Shown piece after piece: positions 36,740-47,136 of a stretch of DNA of 47,136 nucleotides (within the stretch, counting starts at the first letter, position 1; the number at the start of each line of letters is the position of its first letter). Source of the DNA: Lyngbya confervoides BDU141951. GTDB lineage: Bacteria > Cyanobacteriota > Cyanobacteriia > Thermosynechococcales > Thermosynechococcaceae. The stretch is from assembly GCF_000817775.3 (NCBI RefSeq), contig NZ_JTHE03000048.1, positions 1 through 47,136 on the forward strand, given 5' to 3'. Both the position numbers and the translations under genes were made by a program. The notes below the pieces were generated by a model. It did no database searches. It was not told the origin of the DNA and saw only the letters and a program-made list of their open reading frames with translations.

Positions 36740-37096
36740 CTATCGATTGAGTTGAAACCTAATTTCGCGAAGGATCATCTCAATCCCCGCAGAGGTTCCT
36801 GAAAAACCTTGCAGCAGAATGGAAAGCGCGAACAGCACCCAGGGAACCAAGGCGTAGTAAACCAGTCCCCAAGCAATCATGGTGCCGAGGGGCTGACGGC
36901 GCCGGCGACGATGAGAGCCCAGAAGGATCAGGGCAAGGGGGGCCACTGTGTGAATCACTAAGCTGATGGGGATCGCAGAATAAAGGGCAGCCAGCCCTCC
37001 CCACATTCCCTGATTGCGGACCAGCACATAAAGGGCTAGTACCGGCCAACTGAGCGGTCCGACCCAAACTAACGTCTTCACCAAGGGGAAGGCCAT
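36740..37096 (-). CDS. small integral membrane protein
   Basis: The 118-residue protein has three or four hydrophobic helices (VKTLVWVGPLSWPVLALYVLV, LYSAIPISLVIHTVAPLALILLG, MIAWGLVYYALVPWVLFALSILLQGF) with a basic cytoplasmic loop HRRRRRQ. It is unrecognised. The hydrophobic pattern and positive-inside charge support a real gene. It is the last credible intact gene before about 1.5 kb of gene debris. Confidence 0.5.
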   Translation of the reverse strand: MAFPLVKTLVWVGPLSWPVLALYVLVRNQGMWGGLAALYSAIPISLVIHTVAPLALILLGSHRRRRRQPLGTMIAWGLVYYALVPWVLFALSILLQGFSGTSAGIEMILREIRFQLNR

Positions 37097-37300
37097 TGCT
37101 CAATCTCCACTGCGATTCGCCAGCAATGCCGAAACATCAACGGATTCATCCAGACTGCCCCTCGGACTGTTGAAGCACCCTTCCCGGTCCTCCGCCCGCC
37201 TTCGCCCATGAAACGCAGCGGGCAAGGGAGCGGGCTGACGATGCCAGATGGGGCGAAGGTTCTCCACCGGCGACAGGGGGAGGAGAACACAGTGGGTCTC

Positions 37301-37330
37301 AACATCAACATCAATATCAACATCAACAAG
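37301..37330. repeat. AACATC hexanucleotide repeat
   Basis: Four and a half units of AACATC (one reading AATATC) in a row. They lie in the 37097-38654 gap, which has no intact gene. Confidence 0.8.
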
Positions 37331-37406
37331 TCTGCGATGCAAGCCCGCCAAGCCCAGAGGCGATCGCGCCAGAGAGGGTGGAAGACAAAGGGTCGATAGC
37401 CACGGC

Positions 37407-37456
37407 GTCGCTGACACGAATTTGGGGCAAGGTCGCTGACACGAATTTGGGGCAAG
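37407..37456. repeat. perfect 25-bp tandem duplication
   Basis: GTCGCTGACACGAATTTGG plus GGCAAG occurs twice back to back (37407-37431 and 37432-37456) with no mismatch. There is no spacer, so it is not a CRISPR repeat pair. Confidence 0.9.
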
Positions 37457-37480
37457 GACACCAGGCGAGCTTGCATTTAA

Positions 37481-37527
37481 TATCTGTCCCTCCAAGTATC
37501 TATTCCTCCAGTATCTGTCCCGCTGTG
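37481..37527. repeat. three degenerate 15-16 bp tandem repeats
   Basis: TATCTGTCCCTCCAAG, TATCTATTCCTCCAG and TATCTGTCCCGCTGTG follow one another, 25 bases after the 25-bp duplication. Confidence 0.75.
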
Positions 37528-37593
37528 ATACTTGTGATGACCCATGGGCAGTATCAGAAACCCCGCAACCCGTCCAACGACTCTGCCCCTTAG

Positions 37594-37791
37594 AGGGCGG
37601 ATATCACAAAGGCAGAACACGTTGGGTTCGCACAAGGGGAGCGATCGCGGATTACCCGTCAATTGTATCGGACGTTGGCAGAACTCACCGACGGATTAAG
37701 GGTTCAAGTTCAGGATTTAGCGTTTGCAGAGGTGGAGTCCTTGGGGGATGCATTGCTGGATTTTACCCAGCTTGCAGGTTTAGAATTCTAG
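37594..37791 (+). pseudogene. C-terminal remnant of a DUF4351 / Rpn-family nuclease protein
   Basis: An open frame with no start codon encodes FAQGERSRITRQLYRTLAEL, then a helical stretch, then VESLGDALLDFTQLAGLEF and a stop. This matches the C-terminal DUF4351 helix hairpin that ends many cyanobacterial Rpn/PD-(D/E)XK transposase-like proteins (pattern LRQLxRxxG, LEALGEALLDFxxLxDLExWL). The nuclease domain is absent. It is debris beside the CRISPR island. Confidence 0.6.
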
Positions 37792-37980
37792 CGGCAATCG
37801 CCTGAATGATGAGCGATCGCAATGATCTTTCGATTTCCCATCCCCAAGACAGCTTCATGGCCTCGGGGAGGGTACTCACCCGCATCAACCTTCTACATAA
37901 TAAAATTCAGAACATGCCCCAGGGCAACTTACATTTCTGCCCCTGAGACTGACCCACTCTAGCGTCTCGTCAATTTTTTA

Positions 37981-38299
37981 TTATGGTATGCCCCCACGGA
38001 AAACCCAATCATACCTGTACCAAGTTCTCAGTTGCGGCAGCGGATCCCCCAGCACTTCTACATAGCCCTTTTTAAGCAAGAGAGATTTGGAAGATCGGTT
38101 CCCAGGGGTCACCGTGGCCCACCGCTGTTTCACTCCATGGTGCTTCTGACCCTTGATCCAAGGCTGGGGCCATGTCATCATCAACATTGACACAGACCCT
38201 CGGATCACCGCGAATGTCCTGCAGTTCCATTACAGGATCCCCACTGACCCGTTCATATTGACGTCGCTGAGATTCAATCATCATCCTCCACATCACCAA
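37981..38299 (-). pseudogene. unrecognised frameshifted remnant
   Basis: Two overlapping minus-strand frames look coding in succession. The first carries MMIESQRRQYERVSGDPVME and VCVNVDDDMAPAL. The second, displaced in frame, carries GVKQRWATVTPGNRSSKSLL and ends RYDWVFRGGIP. Together they suggest one broken gene of about 100 residues. I cannot assign a family. It may be chance. Confidence 0.25.
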
Positions 38300-38545
38300 G
38301 GGATGACGCCTACTGTTGAATCAGCCTTTGCTGACGCGGCGATCGCCTCCTTCAGAGGAGCAGGCCGGAAGTCTGCTGGGCAAGGGCAAGGGAAGGCTTG
38401 CCATGACCTTAACCATCTAGATGCCCTGTAGCCTTCACCAAACTTCACAAATTAAATGGGGCAGATGCCACAATTTTAATTATTATCTAGCTAAAATAGG
38501 TCGCGAGAAGGCACTTCATGCATATATTCTTCTTTTTTCTCTCGT

Positions 38546-38592
38546 TAACTATTTTTAGTTAGAAATTATTTTGCCTTGATTTTCTCTCAAGG
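38546..38592 (+). promoter_or_regulatory. paired dyads upstream of the CRISPR operon
   Basis: TAACTA-TTTT-TAGTTA (38546-38561) is a perfect 6-4-6 palindrome in AT-rich DNA. Twelve bases on, CCTTGA-TTTTCTC-TCAAGG (38574-38592) is a second dyad able to form a leader hairpin. The cas10 ATG is 62 bases further. They could be an operator and a 5' leader structure. The promoter itself is not clear. Confidence 0.4.
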
Positions 38593-38654
38593 GTCCACGG
38601 GAGATTACCTGGCGATATGCCGTTGCTTGTAATCTGGAAACACTAAGGTTAAGT

Positions 38655-42810
<4,156 letters not shown>

Positions 42811-42816
42811 ATAAGC

Positions 42817-43590
42817 ATGAATCTTGTCTATTTGTATTTAATTGCGCCTTTGCACACCGGAGGCTCGACCCAGGAAGGAAATTTATTGGGCATTGCCCGC
42901 GAATCCCACACGGAATTGCCCTACATTCCCTCCAGTACGATTCGGGGTCGGCTGCGTGCAACGGCGGAGGAAACAATTCGCCCCCTCCTGTTTGGGACGG
43001 ATCTCAAGGATGGAGAGTTAGAGCAAGGGGACATTTGGATTGGCGACGGTTCGATTTTGTGGATTCCGGTGCCTTCCCTGAGCCATGGCGTGGTTTGGGT
43101 GACCTGCCCGATGCTGCTCCGGCGTTGGCAGCGTCTATCGGGGGGCAGTGACACAATTCCGGCAGAGTACAGCACCAGTATCACCGGTGGCCAATCGATT
43201 TACCTCAAAGATGCCATCTTAAAGGACTCGCATCTCACGATGGGGCAAGACTTTACGCCATTTCTACCCTCCGCTGGCCAAGAGGTCGAGATTGATCGGG
43301 GGGTGGTGCTGCCGGATCGGCATTGTGCGACGTTGATTCAAATGAGCCTCTGGCGACAGGTCAAAATTAAGCTCGATGAGACCAAGACGGTGGACGGTGG
43401 GTTTAGATACGAGGAGGCCATTCCACCGGATACATTAATGTATTTTCCCTGGGGAGTGACCTCAAAGGCAAAGGGTTCCGCCGATTCATCCCAGGAGAGT
43501 TTCAGAACGCTATTAAATCAAGCGAGTCTGCTTCAAATTGGGGGGCAGGAAAGTCTGGGGCGCGGATTTGTGCAGCATTGGTTGGCTTAG
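42817..43590 (+). CDS. cmr4: type III-B CRISPR Cmr4 backbone, lacking the slicer Asp
   Basis: The 257-residue RAMP (Cas7-like) protein would form the repeated backbone along crRNA. Landmarks are LIAPLHTGGSTQEG, ELPYIPSSTIRGRLRA, and QIGGQESLGRGFVQHWL. In active Cmr4 the loop between the first strand and the xPxIPGSSLKG motif reads like LGxxDLPxxRE and its Asp cuts target RNA every six bases. Here the loop is NLLGIARE, about five residues shorter, and has no Asp up to residue 47. It sits in the canonical place between cmr3 and cmr5. Slicing is predicted lost; crRNA/target binding should remain. Confidence 0.85.
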   Translation: MNLVYLYLIAPLHTGGSTQEGNLLGIARESHTELPYIPSSTIRGRLRATAEETIRPLLFGTDLKDGELEQGDIWIGDGSILWIPVPSLSHGVVWVTCPMLLRRWQRLSGGSDTIPAEYSTSITGGQSIYLKDAILKDSHLTMGQDFTPFLPSAGQEVEIDRGVVLPDRHCATLIQMSLWRQVKIKLDETKTVDGGFRYEEAIPPDTLMYFPWGVTSKAKGSADSSQESFRTLLNQASLLQIGGQESLGRGFVQHWLA

Positions 43591-43614
43591 TCATTCAAGA
43601 ACAAAGGAAAGAAG

Positions 43615-44019
43615 ATGGATCTATTTGACCCCCGCACGATTGCGACGCCAGTGTATGAAAGGCTGAGTCAGCTGCGATCGCAAACAAACAGCAACGACAC
43701 ACTTCAGCAACAAAGAAAACAGGCCGTAGAACTCTACACCTATCTTTCGACTTGGGGCTTACTGCGGCTGAAGGCAGAAGAGATGGCATTGAATCAAGAA
43801 GGAAAGAAACAAGAAGGAAAGAAACAAGTGGTAAAGCAATACTTCCAATGTTTAGAAACGCTGGCTGATGTTCAGGGATTATCAGGGGAGGGAGGCTTAA
43901 AGACCCTGAAGAATTTGCCGGTGGATGATTATCTGGGCCTGACTGGGTTGGGACTGGCGATCGCCCTGGAGTTTAGCTTTTGGGCCACTGCGGTCTATGC
44001 CGACGTCAAAGGAGAATAA
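43615..44019 (+). CDS. cmr5: type III-B CRISPR Cmr5 small subunit
   Basis: The 134-residue, all-helical small subunit stacks along the inner filament and contacts target RNA. Family-like features are a leading RQQxxAxxL-like helix (QQQRKQAVELYTYLSTWGLLRLKAEEMAL) and a final DYLGLTGLGLAIALEFSFWATAVY. An exact 15-base tandem repeat (43795-43824) gives QEGKKQEGKKQ in the middle. AAAGGA lies upstream. The following gene starts 4 bases after its stop. Confidence 0.82.
   Translation: MDLFDPRTIATPVYERLSQLRSQTNSNDTLQQQRKQAVELYTYLSTWGLLRLKAEEMALNQEGKKQEGKKQVVKQYFQCLETLADVQGLSGEGGLKTLKNLPVDDYLGLTGLGLAIALEFSFWATAVYADVKGE
43795..43824 (+). repeat. 15-bp tandem repeat inside cmr5
   Basis: CAAGAAGGAAAGAAA occurs twice in direct succession, in frame, adding one extra QEGKK unit to a helical linker. 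It looks like slippage. Confidence 0.9.
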
Positions 44020-44023
44020 CAAG

Positions 44024-46033
44024 ATGGTTTTTGATCGCCCCAATCGTCCCAATCCTGCTAATCGCCCCAATCCTCCCGCCTCGCCCCAGCGCTCTACCCA
44101 TCCTGCTGCCACCGCCAGAGGGGGGCCGTCAACGCCGCAACGGCAAAGCGGAGGCGGAGGAAATCGCAACGCGAATTCTGGCAATGGCGGCGGCGGGAAC
44201 CCCGAACCTCCGTCGCCCTGGTTAGTGGATCCCCCCAAGCCTGATCCAGGCGCTAGCTTTGTGGAATATCTGCGCTGGATGCGGGCCGCGGACCATGCCT
44301 ACAAAGACCCCACTAAGGTGCAAATGTTGCAGATGGCAACGGAGCGGGGAGATTACCGCGATCGCCTTCAAACGCTCACCGAGCGCACCAAGCTAATCGC
44401 CGGGGACAATAACTGGTTTGAGGTCCAATGTCCCTGGCGGATTCGCGTGGGCGGGCATCGTGGCCCAGAAAGTATTTTACTCCCAGCCTTTGATGCGCTG
44501 GGAATGCCCTATATTCCCTCCAGTACCTTGCGCGGCGTGGCCCGCACCCAGGGTATTCGCCATTTCATGAAAACAGAAAATCTCAAGTGGAAGGAGGCTG
44601 AGCAGAAAATTGCGCCCTATTTTGGCTCTCTAGAGGCCGAGAAGGGCGATCGCGCTGGAAAGGTGATTTTTTTAGATGCCTATCCTTTGCCAAAGGAAGC
44701 TGGAAAAGCAGGTGGATTAGCAATGGATATGGTTAACAATATTTGGGCGTGGGACAATAGTCAAAAATTTCTAACGTTAGAGTCCAATCCCAATTCTTTT
44801 CTTTCCCTGAAGAATTCAGTCTTTGTCATAGGCATCCGACCTACGAGGCAAAGCCTACCTCCCAATGAATTCAAGCAAATTAGAGATTGGCTAATCCAAG
44901 GTTTGGCGTCAGGAGTAGGCAGTCAGATCAACGCTGGATATGGAAGATTACACTTGGTTGACAATCCTCTGCAGAATAAGTTCTTTTTTGAGATTAATTT
45001 TCTGCTTACTGGACAACTGATACATGGAACACAACCATTTAGCAGTTTGAATCAATTATTTAAAAAGGACAGGCAAGGTAATTACAAACGCAATAACGGT
45101 AAACTGGTGCCTAATATAAAACCTGAGGATGAAGTCCGTTCCACTGCGTTCAAGTCGGTTTTACGCTATTGGTTTAGGGCTTTTGCTCTAGGATTCTTTC
45201 CTTCTCAAACTGTACGAGATTTTGAGGCGCAGCTATTTGGAACAATTGACCAAGCTGTAAAGGAAAACCTAGATCATAAAACAGGATTGATTCGCTTTGA
45301 AGTACTCAATACGATCAGTGTGCCGTCTAATAGCCCAACCAAACCTGGCAGGCAAGAAGGTGTACTTGCCTTAAGTTTTTCTGACAAAGGGATTAGTGAT
45401 GAACAAGCAACTTACCTTACTCAAGTCATGAAATCTCTAACCTGGATAATGTTTCATCTTGGAGGGGTGGGACAAGGAGCAAGACGACCTTGCTATTCAC
45501 GGCGTAATAGTCCTAATCCTAATCCACCTTGGCGAGGTTCGACTCTAAAGGCAATAAATCCACCGGCTGATTGGAAAAAATACTCTAACATCTCTGAATT
45601 TCAGAAGTTATTTCAGCAAAAAATTCAACTATTCTATGTGGGCCTTGGAAAGCTAGCTAACATGAAACTTCGGCCACAGCCTCCAAGCAAGGAAAGTAAC
45701 CTCTGGCATCAGGTGATCAACTCAAATAGTAGAGTGATTGTTTGTAGCGGATCAGAGATTCAAAATAAACCTTATGCGTTAGGCATTTTGCATCAAGATT
45801 TTGCTGGCAGTAATGGCCAGAGTCAAAAATATCATCCTCAGTTGTGTGGAACGACTCATACAAATCCTGTTTTGCCCTCGCCTGTTTGGATTGCCGCGCC
45901 CTCCGAAGATTTTCAGGTGGTTACTGTTTTTGAAGCCCACACTTCACCTCGAAAGGACTATATTAAACGACTTAGAAAGGATACTGCCCCTGAGGAGTGC
46001 CTGAAAATCTGGCCTTTGAAAGGAGAATGGTAA
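44024..46033 (+). CDS. cmr6-cmr1: Cmr6-Cmr1 fusion, type III-B RAMP protein
   Basis: One ORF of 669 residues carries two RAMP proteins. Residues about 1-70 are a Pro/Asn/Gly-rich disordered tail. Residues about 110-320 are Cmr6: PYIPSSTLRGVAR, GKVIFLDAYPLP, GLAMDMVNNIW, and SGVGSQINAGYGRL. Residues about 325-660 are Cmr1: INFLLTGQLIHGTQPFSSL, EVRSTAFKSVLRYWFRAFALGFFPSQ, FEAQLFGT, and HLGGVGQGARRPCY. In solved Cmr complexes Cmr6 and Cmr1 are neighbours at the head of the filament, so a fusion is structurally sensible. ATG 44024 is chosen (GGAG 9 bases upstream). The 44690-45830 part is clearly AT-richer than its surroundings. Confidence 0.85.
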   Translation: MVFDRPNRPNPANRPNPPASPQRSTHPAATARGGPSTPQRQSGGGGNRNANSGNGGGGNPEPPSPWLVDPPKPDPGASFVEYLRWMRAADHAYKDPTKVQMLQMATERGDYRDRLQTLTERTKLIAGDNNWFEVQCPWRIRVGGHRGPESILLPAFDALGMPYIPSSTLRGVARTQGIRHFMKTENLKWKEAEQKIAPYFGSLEAEKGDRAGKVIFLDAYPLPKEAGKAGGLAMDMVNNIWAWDNSQKFLTLESNPNSFLSLKNSVFVIGIRPTRQSLPPNEFKQIRDWLIQGLASGVGSQINAGYGRLHLVDNPLQNKFFFEINFLLTGQLIHGTQPFSSLNQLFKKDRQGNYKRNNGKLVPNIKPEDEVRSTAFKSVLRYWFRAFALGFFPSQTVRDFEAQLFGTIDQAVKENLDHKTGLIRFEVLNTISVPSNSPTKPGRQEGVLALSFSDKGISDEQATYLTQVMKSLTWIMFHLGGVGQGARRPCYSRRNSPNPNPPWRGSTLKAINPPADWKKYSNISEFQKLFQQKIQLFYVGLGKLANMKLRPQPPSKESNLWHQVINSNSRVIVCSGSEIQNKPYALGILHQDFAGSNGQSQKYHPQLCGTTHTNPVLPSPVWIAAPSEDFQVVTVFEAHTSPRKDYIKRLRKDTAPEECLKIWPLKGEW

Positions 46034-46830
46034 TGATAAGTTCGTTAATCATTACCGTAGGCACTCGCCAGGTGGGGTGGCGATCGCCCGATGGCATTGT
46101 CCGATCGCTGGGGGCCGATGCAGCGCGGGGGGTGCCCTCCCATGTGGATGAACTTTACCAGGAGCTGGGCATTGAGCGAAAATCTCATGAGGCGGCAGCC
46201 CAATGGTCGGTGCGAGATTTAGGAGAGCGGCTGTATCTCCATTGCCAAATTGAGAATGATTTTAGTCCGGTGGTGTTGTTACTGGATGCGGAAATTATTG
46301 CCAAGGAGGCGGCGAGAGATCTTCAGCAGGTGATTCTCTGGGGAACGCAGCAACCGGACACCGTTCCCTGGCAATATCGCCGCATGGATACGCTGTGGCT
46401 GGCGGAGCTGATGGCGGGGGCAATCCGGGAGCGATACGAACAGCTAACCGTGGAGGTCTGGGCTCCACTTCTAGAGGCCAATGATCATTTGGCGATTATT
46501 GAAGAAATTGAAACCAAGCTGATCAATCATGCCGAGCAAGGGGTTGGAGCCGATCAGGAATTGACGTTTTTAATTCAAAATCGGGGATCGACTCCTGCGA
46601 TCGCTAGTGCTTTGGAAATTTCTGCCGCAGCGATTGTGCGGCAGTATGGGGTGAAGCTCCTGATCCCCAAAGAACCCCGGCCTGCCTTTGCCAATGATGA
46701 TCAAGGTCGCGCTTCGGCACAGGTCTCTACGTTCTATCGGTCTATGCCCCTGGGGAAGTATTTTTGGCCGATTGAAAAACCTGGCACTGGTTCCGTTGCC
46801 TGGGTCAGTGTTAATCCTTTCAATATCTGA
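46033..46830 (+). CDS. CARF-domain protein of the CRISPR operon
   Basis: The 265-residue protein begins MISSLIITVGTRQVGWRSPDG and later has NRGSTPAIASALEISAAAIV. Those are the two ligand-loop regions of a CARF domain, which binds cyclic oligoadenylate made by Cas10. No HEPN RxxxxH, PD-(D/E)XK or other effector motif follows. The chain ends soon after LGKYFWPIEKP, where Csx1/Csm6-like proteins would continue. ATG 46033 overlaps the Cmr6-Cmr1 stop (TAATG) with GGAG 7 bases upstream. It may be a truncated effector or a CARF-only ring nuclease. Confidence 0.68.
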   Translation: MISSLIITVGTRQVGWRSPDGIVRSLGADAARGVPSHVDELYQELGIERKSHEAAAQWSVRDLGERLYLHCQIENDFSPVVLLLDAEIIAKEAARDLQQVILWGTQQPDTVPWQYRRMDTLWLAELMAGAIRERYEQLTVEVWAPLLEANDHLAIIEEIETKLINHAEQGVGADQELTFLIQNRGSTPAIASALEISAAAIVRQYGVKLLIPKEPRPAFANDDQGRASAQVSTFYRSMPLGKYFWPIEKPGTGSVAWVSVNPFNI

Positions 46831-46870
46831 ATTTGAGCGATAATGTAGTTTCCTATTAACCCGACACCTG

Positions 46871-47136
46871 ATGGATCTATTTGCTCATCCCTGTCCATGC
46901 TGTGCCAGCGAAGATGTTCACATTCACACGCTTTATCCGACGCAATCGTATGGTTTACGACGCATTCTCCATTGTCGCAGATGTGACATTTACTTTAGCG
47001 AGACCTTTGCAACCCCAATCACGGGACTGAAAACCCCGCTGAGCCGAATCATCACAGTCCTTAAGGCCAGGAGTGAAGGAATGAGCCTTAATGCCACGGC
47101 TCGAACCCATAACGTCTCGAAGAAAAGCGTGATCGA
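46871..47136 (+). mobile_element. IS-type transposase, 5' part (runs off window)
   Basis: The ORF is open to the window end. MDLFAHPCPCC and HCRRCDIYFSETF form a zinc ribbon like the IS1 InsA N-terminus. LSRIITVLKARSEGMSLNATARTHNVSKKSVI is a helix-turn-helix. This combination is typical of IS1-like elements common in cyanobacteria. The left end of the element must lie within the 41 bases after the CARF stop. Terminal repeats cannot be checked without the right end. Confidence 0.68.

Noticed and set aside
37407-37456. Two identical 25-base units considered as a CRISPR repeat pair
   Set aside because: They abut with no spacer and are not palindromic in the way CRISPR repeats often are; a simple tandem duplication fits.
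37208-37476. Overlapping ORFs over the AACATC repeat
   Set aside because: They encode only repeat-derived Asn-Ile or Val-Asp runs with unrelated flanks; no consistent frame looks coding.
38153-38431. Plus-strand ORF of 92 codons before cas10
   Set aside because: It is antisense to the frameshifted remnant, lacks a ribosome binding site and has no recognisable composition or motif.
43613-46884. GATGGATCTATTTG found at both the cmr5 start and the transposase start, considered as a duplicated insertion site
   Set aside because: The identity is only about 14 bases and coincides with start codons encoding MDLF; flanks do not match, so chance is likely.

Overview
The window comes from a cyanobacterium. 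The palindrome GCGATCGC (HIP1) recurs throughout. Lineage-typical genes include the plastid/cyanobacterial ribosomal protein PSRP-3 (Ycf65), a fused PanC-cytidylate kinase, a fused HisIE, a thylakoid PSI-accumulation-type thioredoxin fold protein and several small exported proteins known mainly from cyanobacteria. Base composition is moderately GC-rich. I cannot name the genus.

Region 1 (1-6750) is housekeeping: pyrE, a CAU-anticodon tRNA, two cyanobacterial hypotheticals, a CNNM/CBS (TlyC-type) membrane protein, PSRP-3 head to head with a HAD hydrolase, and gnd. Region 2 (6738-11781) is a same-strand run: a cysteate/threonine synthase-like PLP enzyme, a GH3 acyl-acid amido synthetase, an internally deleted second GH3, and an EntS-like MFS exporter. 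It reads like a possible small-molecule conjugation and export cluster. Region 3 (12000-18400) holds the thioredoxin-like protein, two small ORFs too short for routine calling, panC-cmk, egtB-selO and an exported hypothetical.

Region 4 (18450-30260) has a very large transporter-HEAT-cNMP protein, a TspO-like protein, a methyltransferase-like protein, an M67 peptidase convergent and overlapping with a TrmN6-type methyltransferase, a fasciclin protein, hisIE-nurA, and an ArsB/NhaD-type transporter. Region 5 (30278-37096) has a degenerate AAA-like ATPase divergent from a probable operon of a P-type Ca2+ ATPase, ExoD and CorA, then a lipoprotein and a small membrane protein.

Region 6 (37097-47136) is accessory. 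About 1.5 kb of debris (short tandem repeats, a DUF4351 tail, a frameshifted remnant) precedes a type III-B CRISPR effector operon: cas10/cmr2, cmr3, cmr4, cmr5, a single ORF fusing Cmr6 to Cmr1, and a CARF-domain protein. An IS-type transposase begins 41 bases after the CARF gene and runs off the window. No array, cas6, cas1 or cas2 is visible. Cas10 keeps both its HD pair and its GGDD cyclase motif. Cmr4 lacks the aspartate that cuts target RNA in the family. The predicted machine therefore detects RNA and signals through cyclic oligoadenylate without slicing its target, and the adjacent CARF-only protein would be either a truncated effector or a ring nuclease. This operon is the most unusual thing in the window. 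The GH3/cysteate synthase cluster is second.
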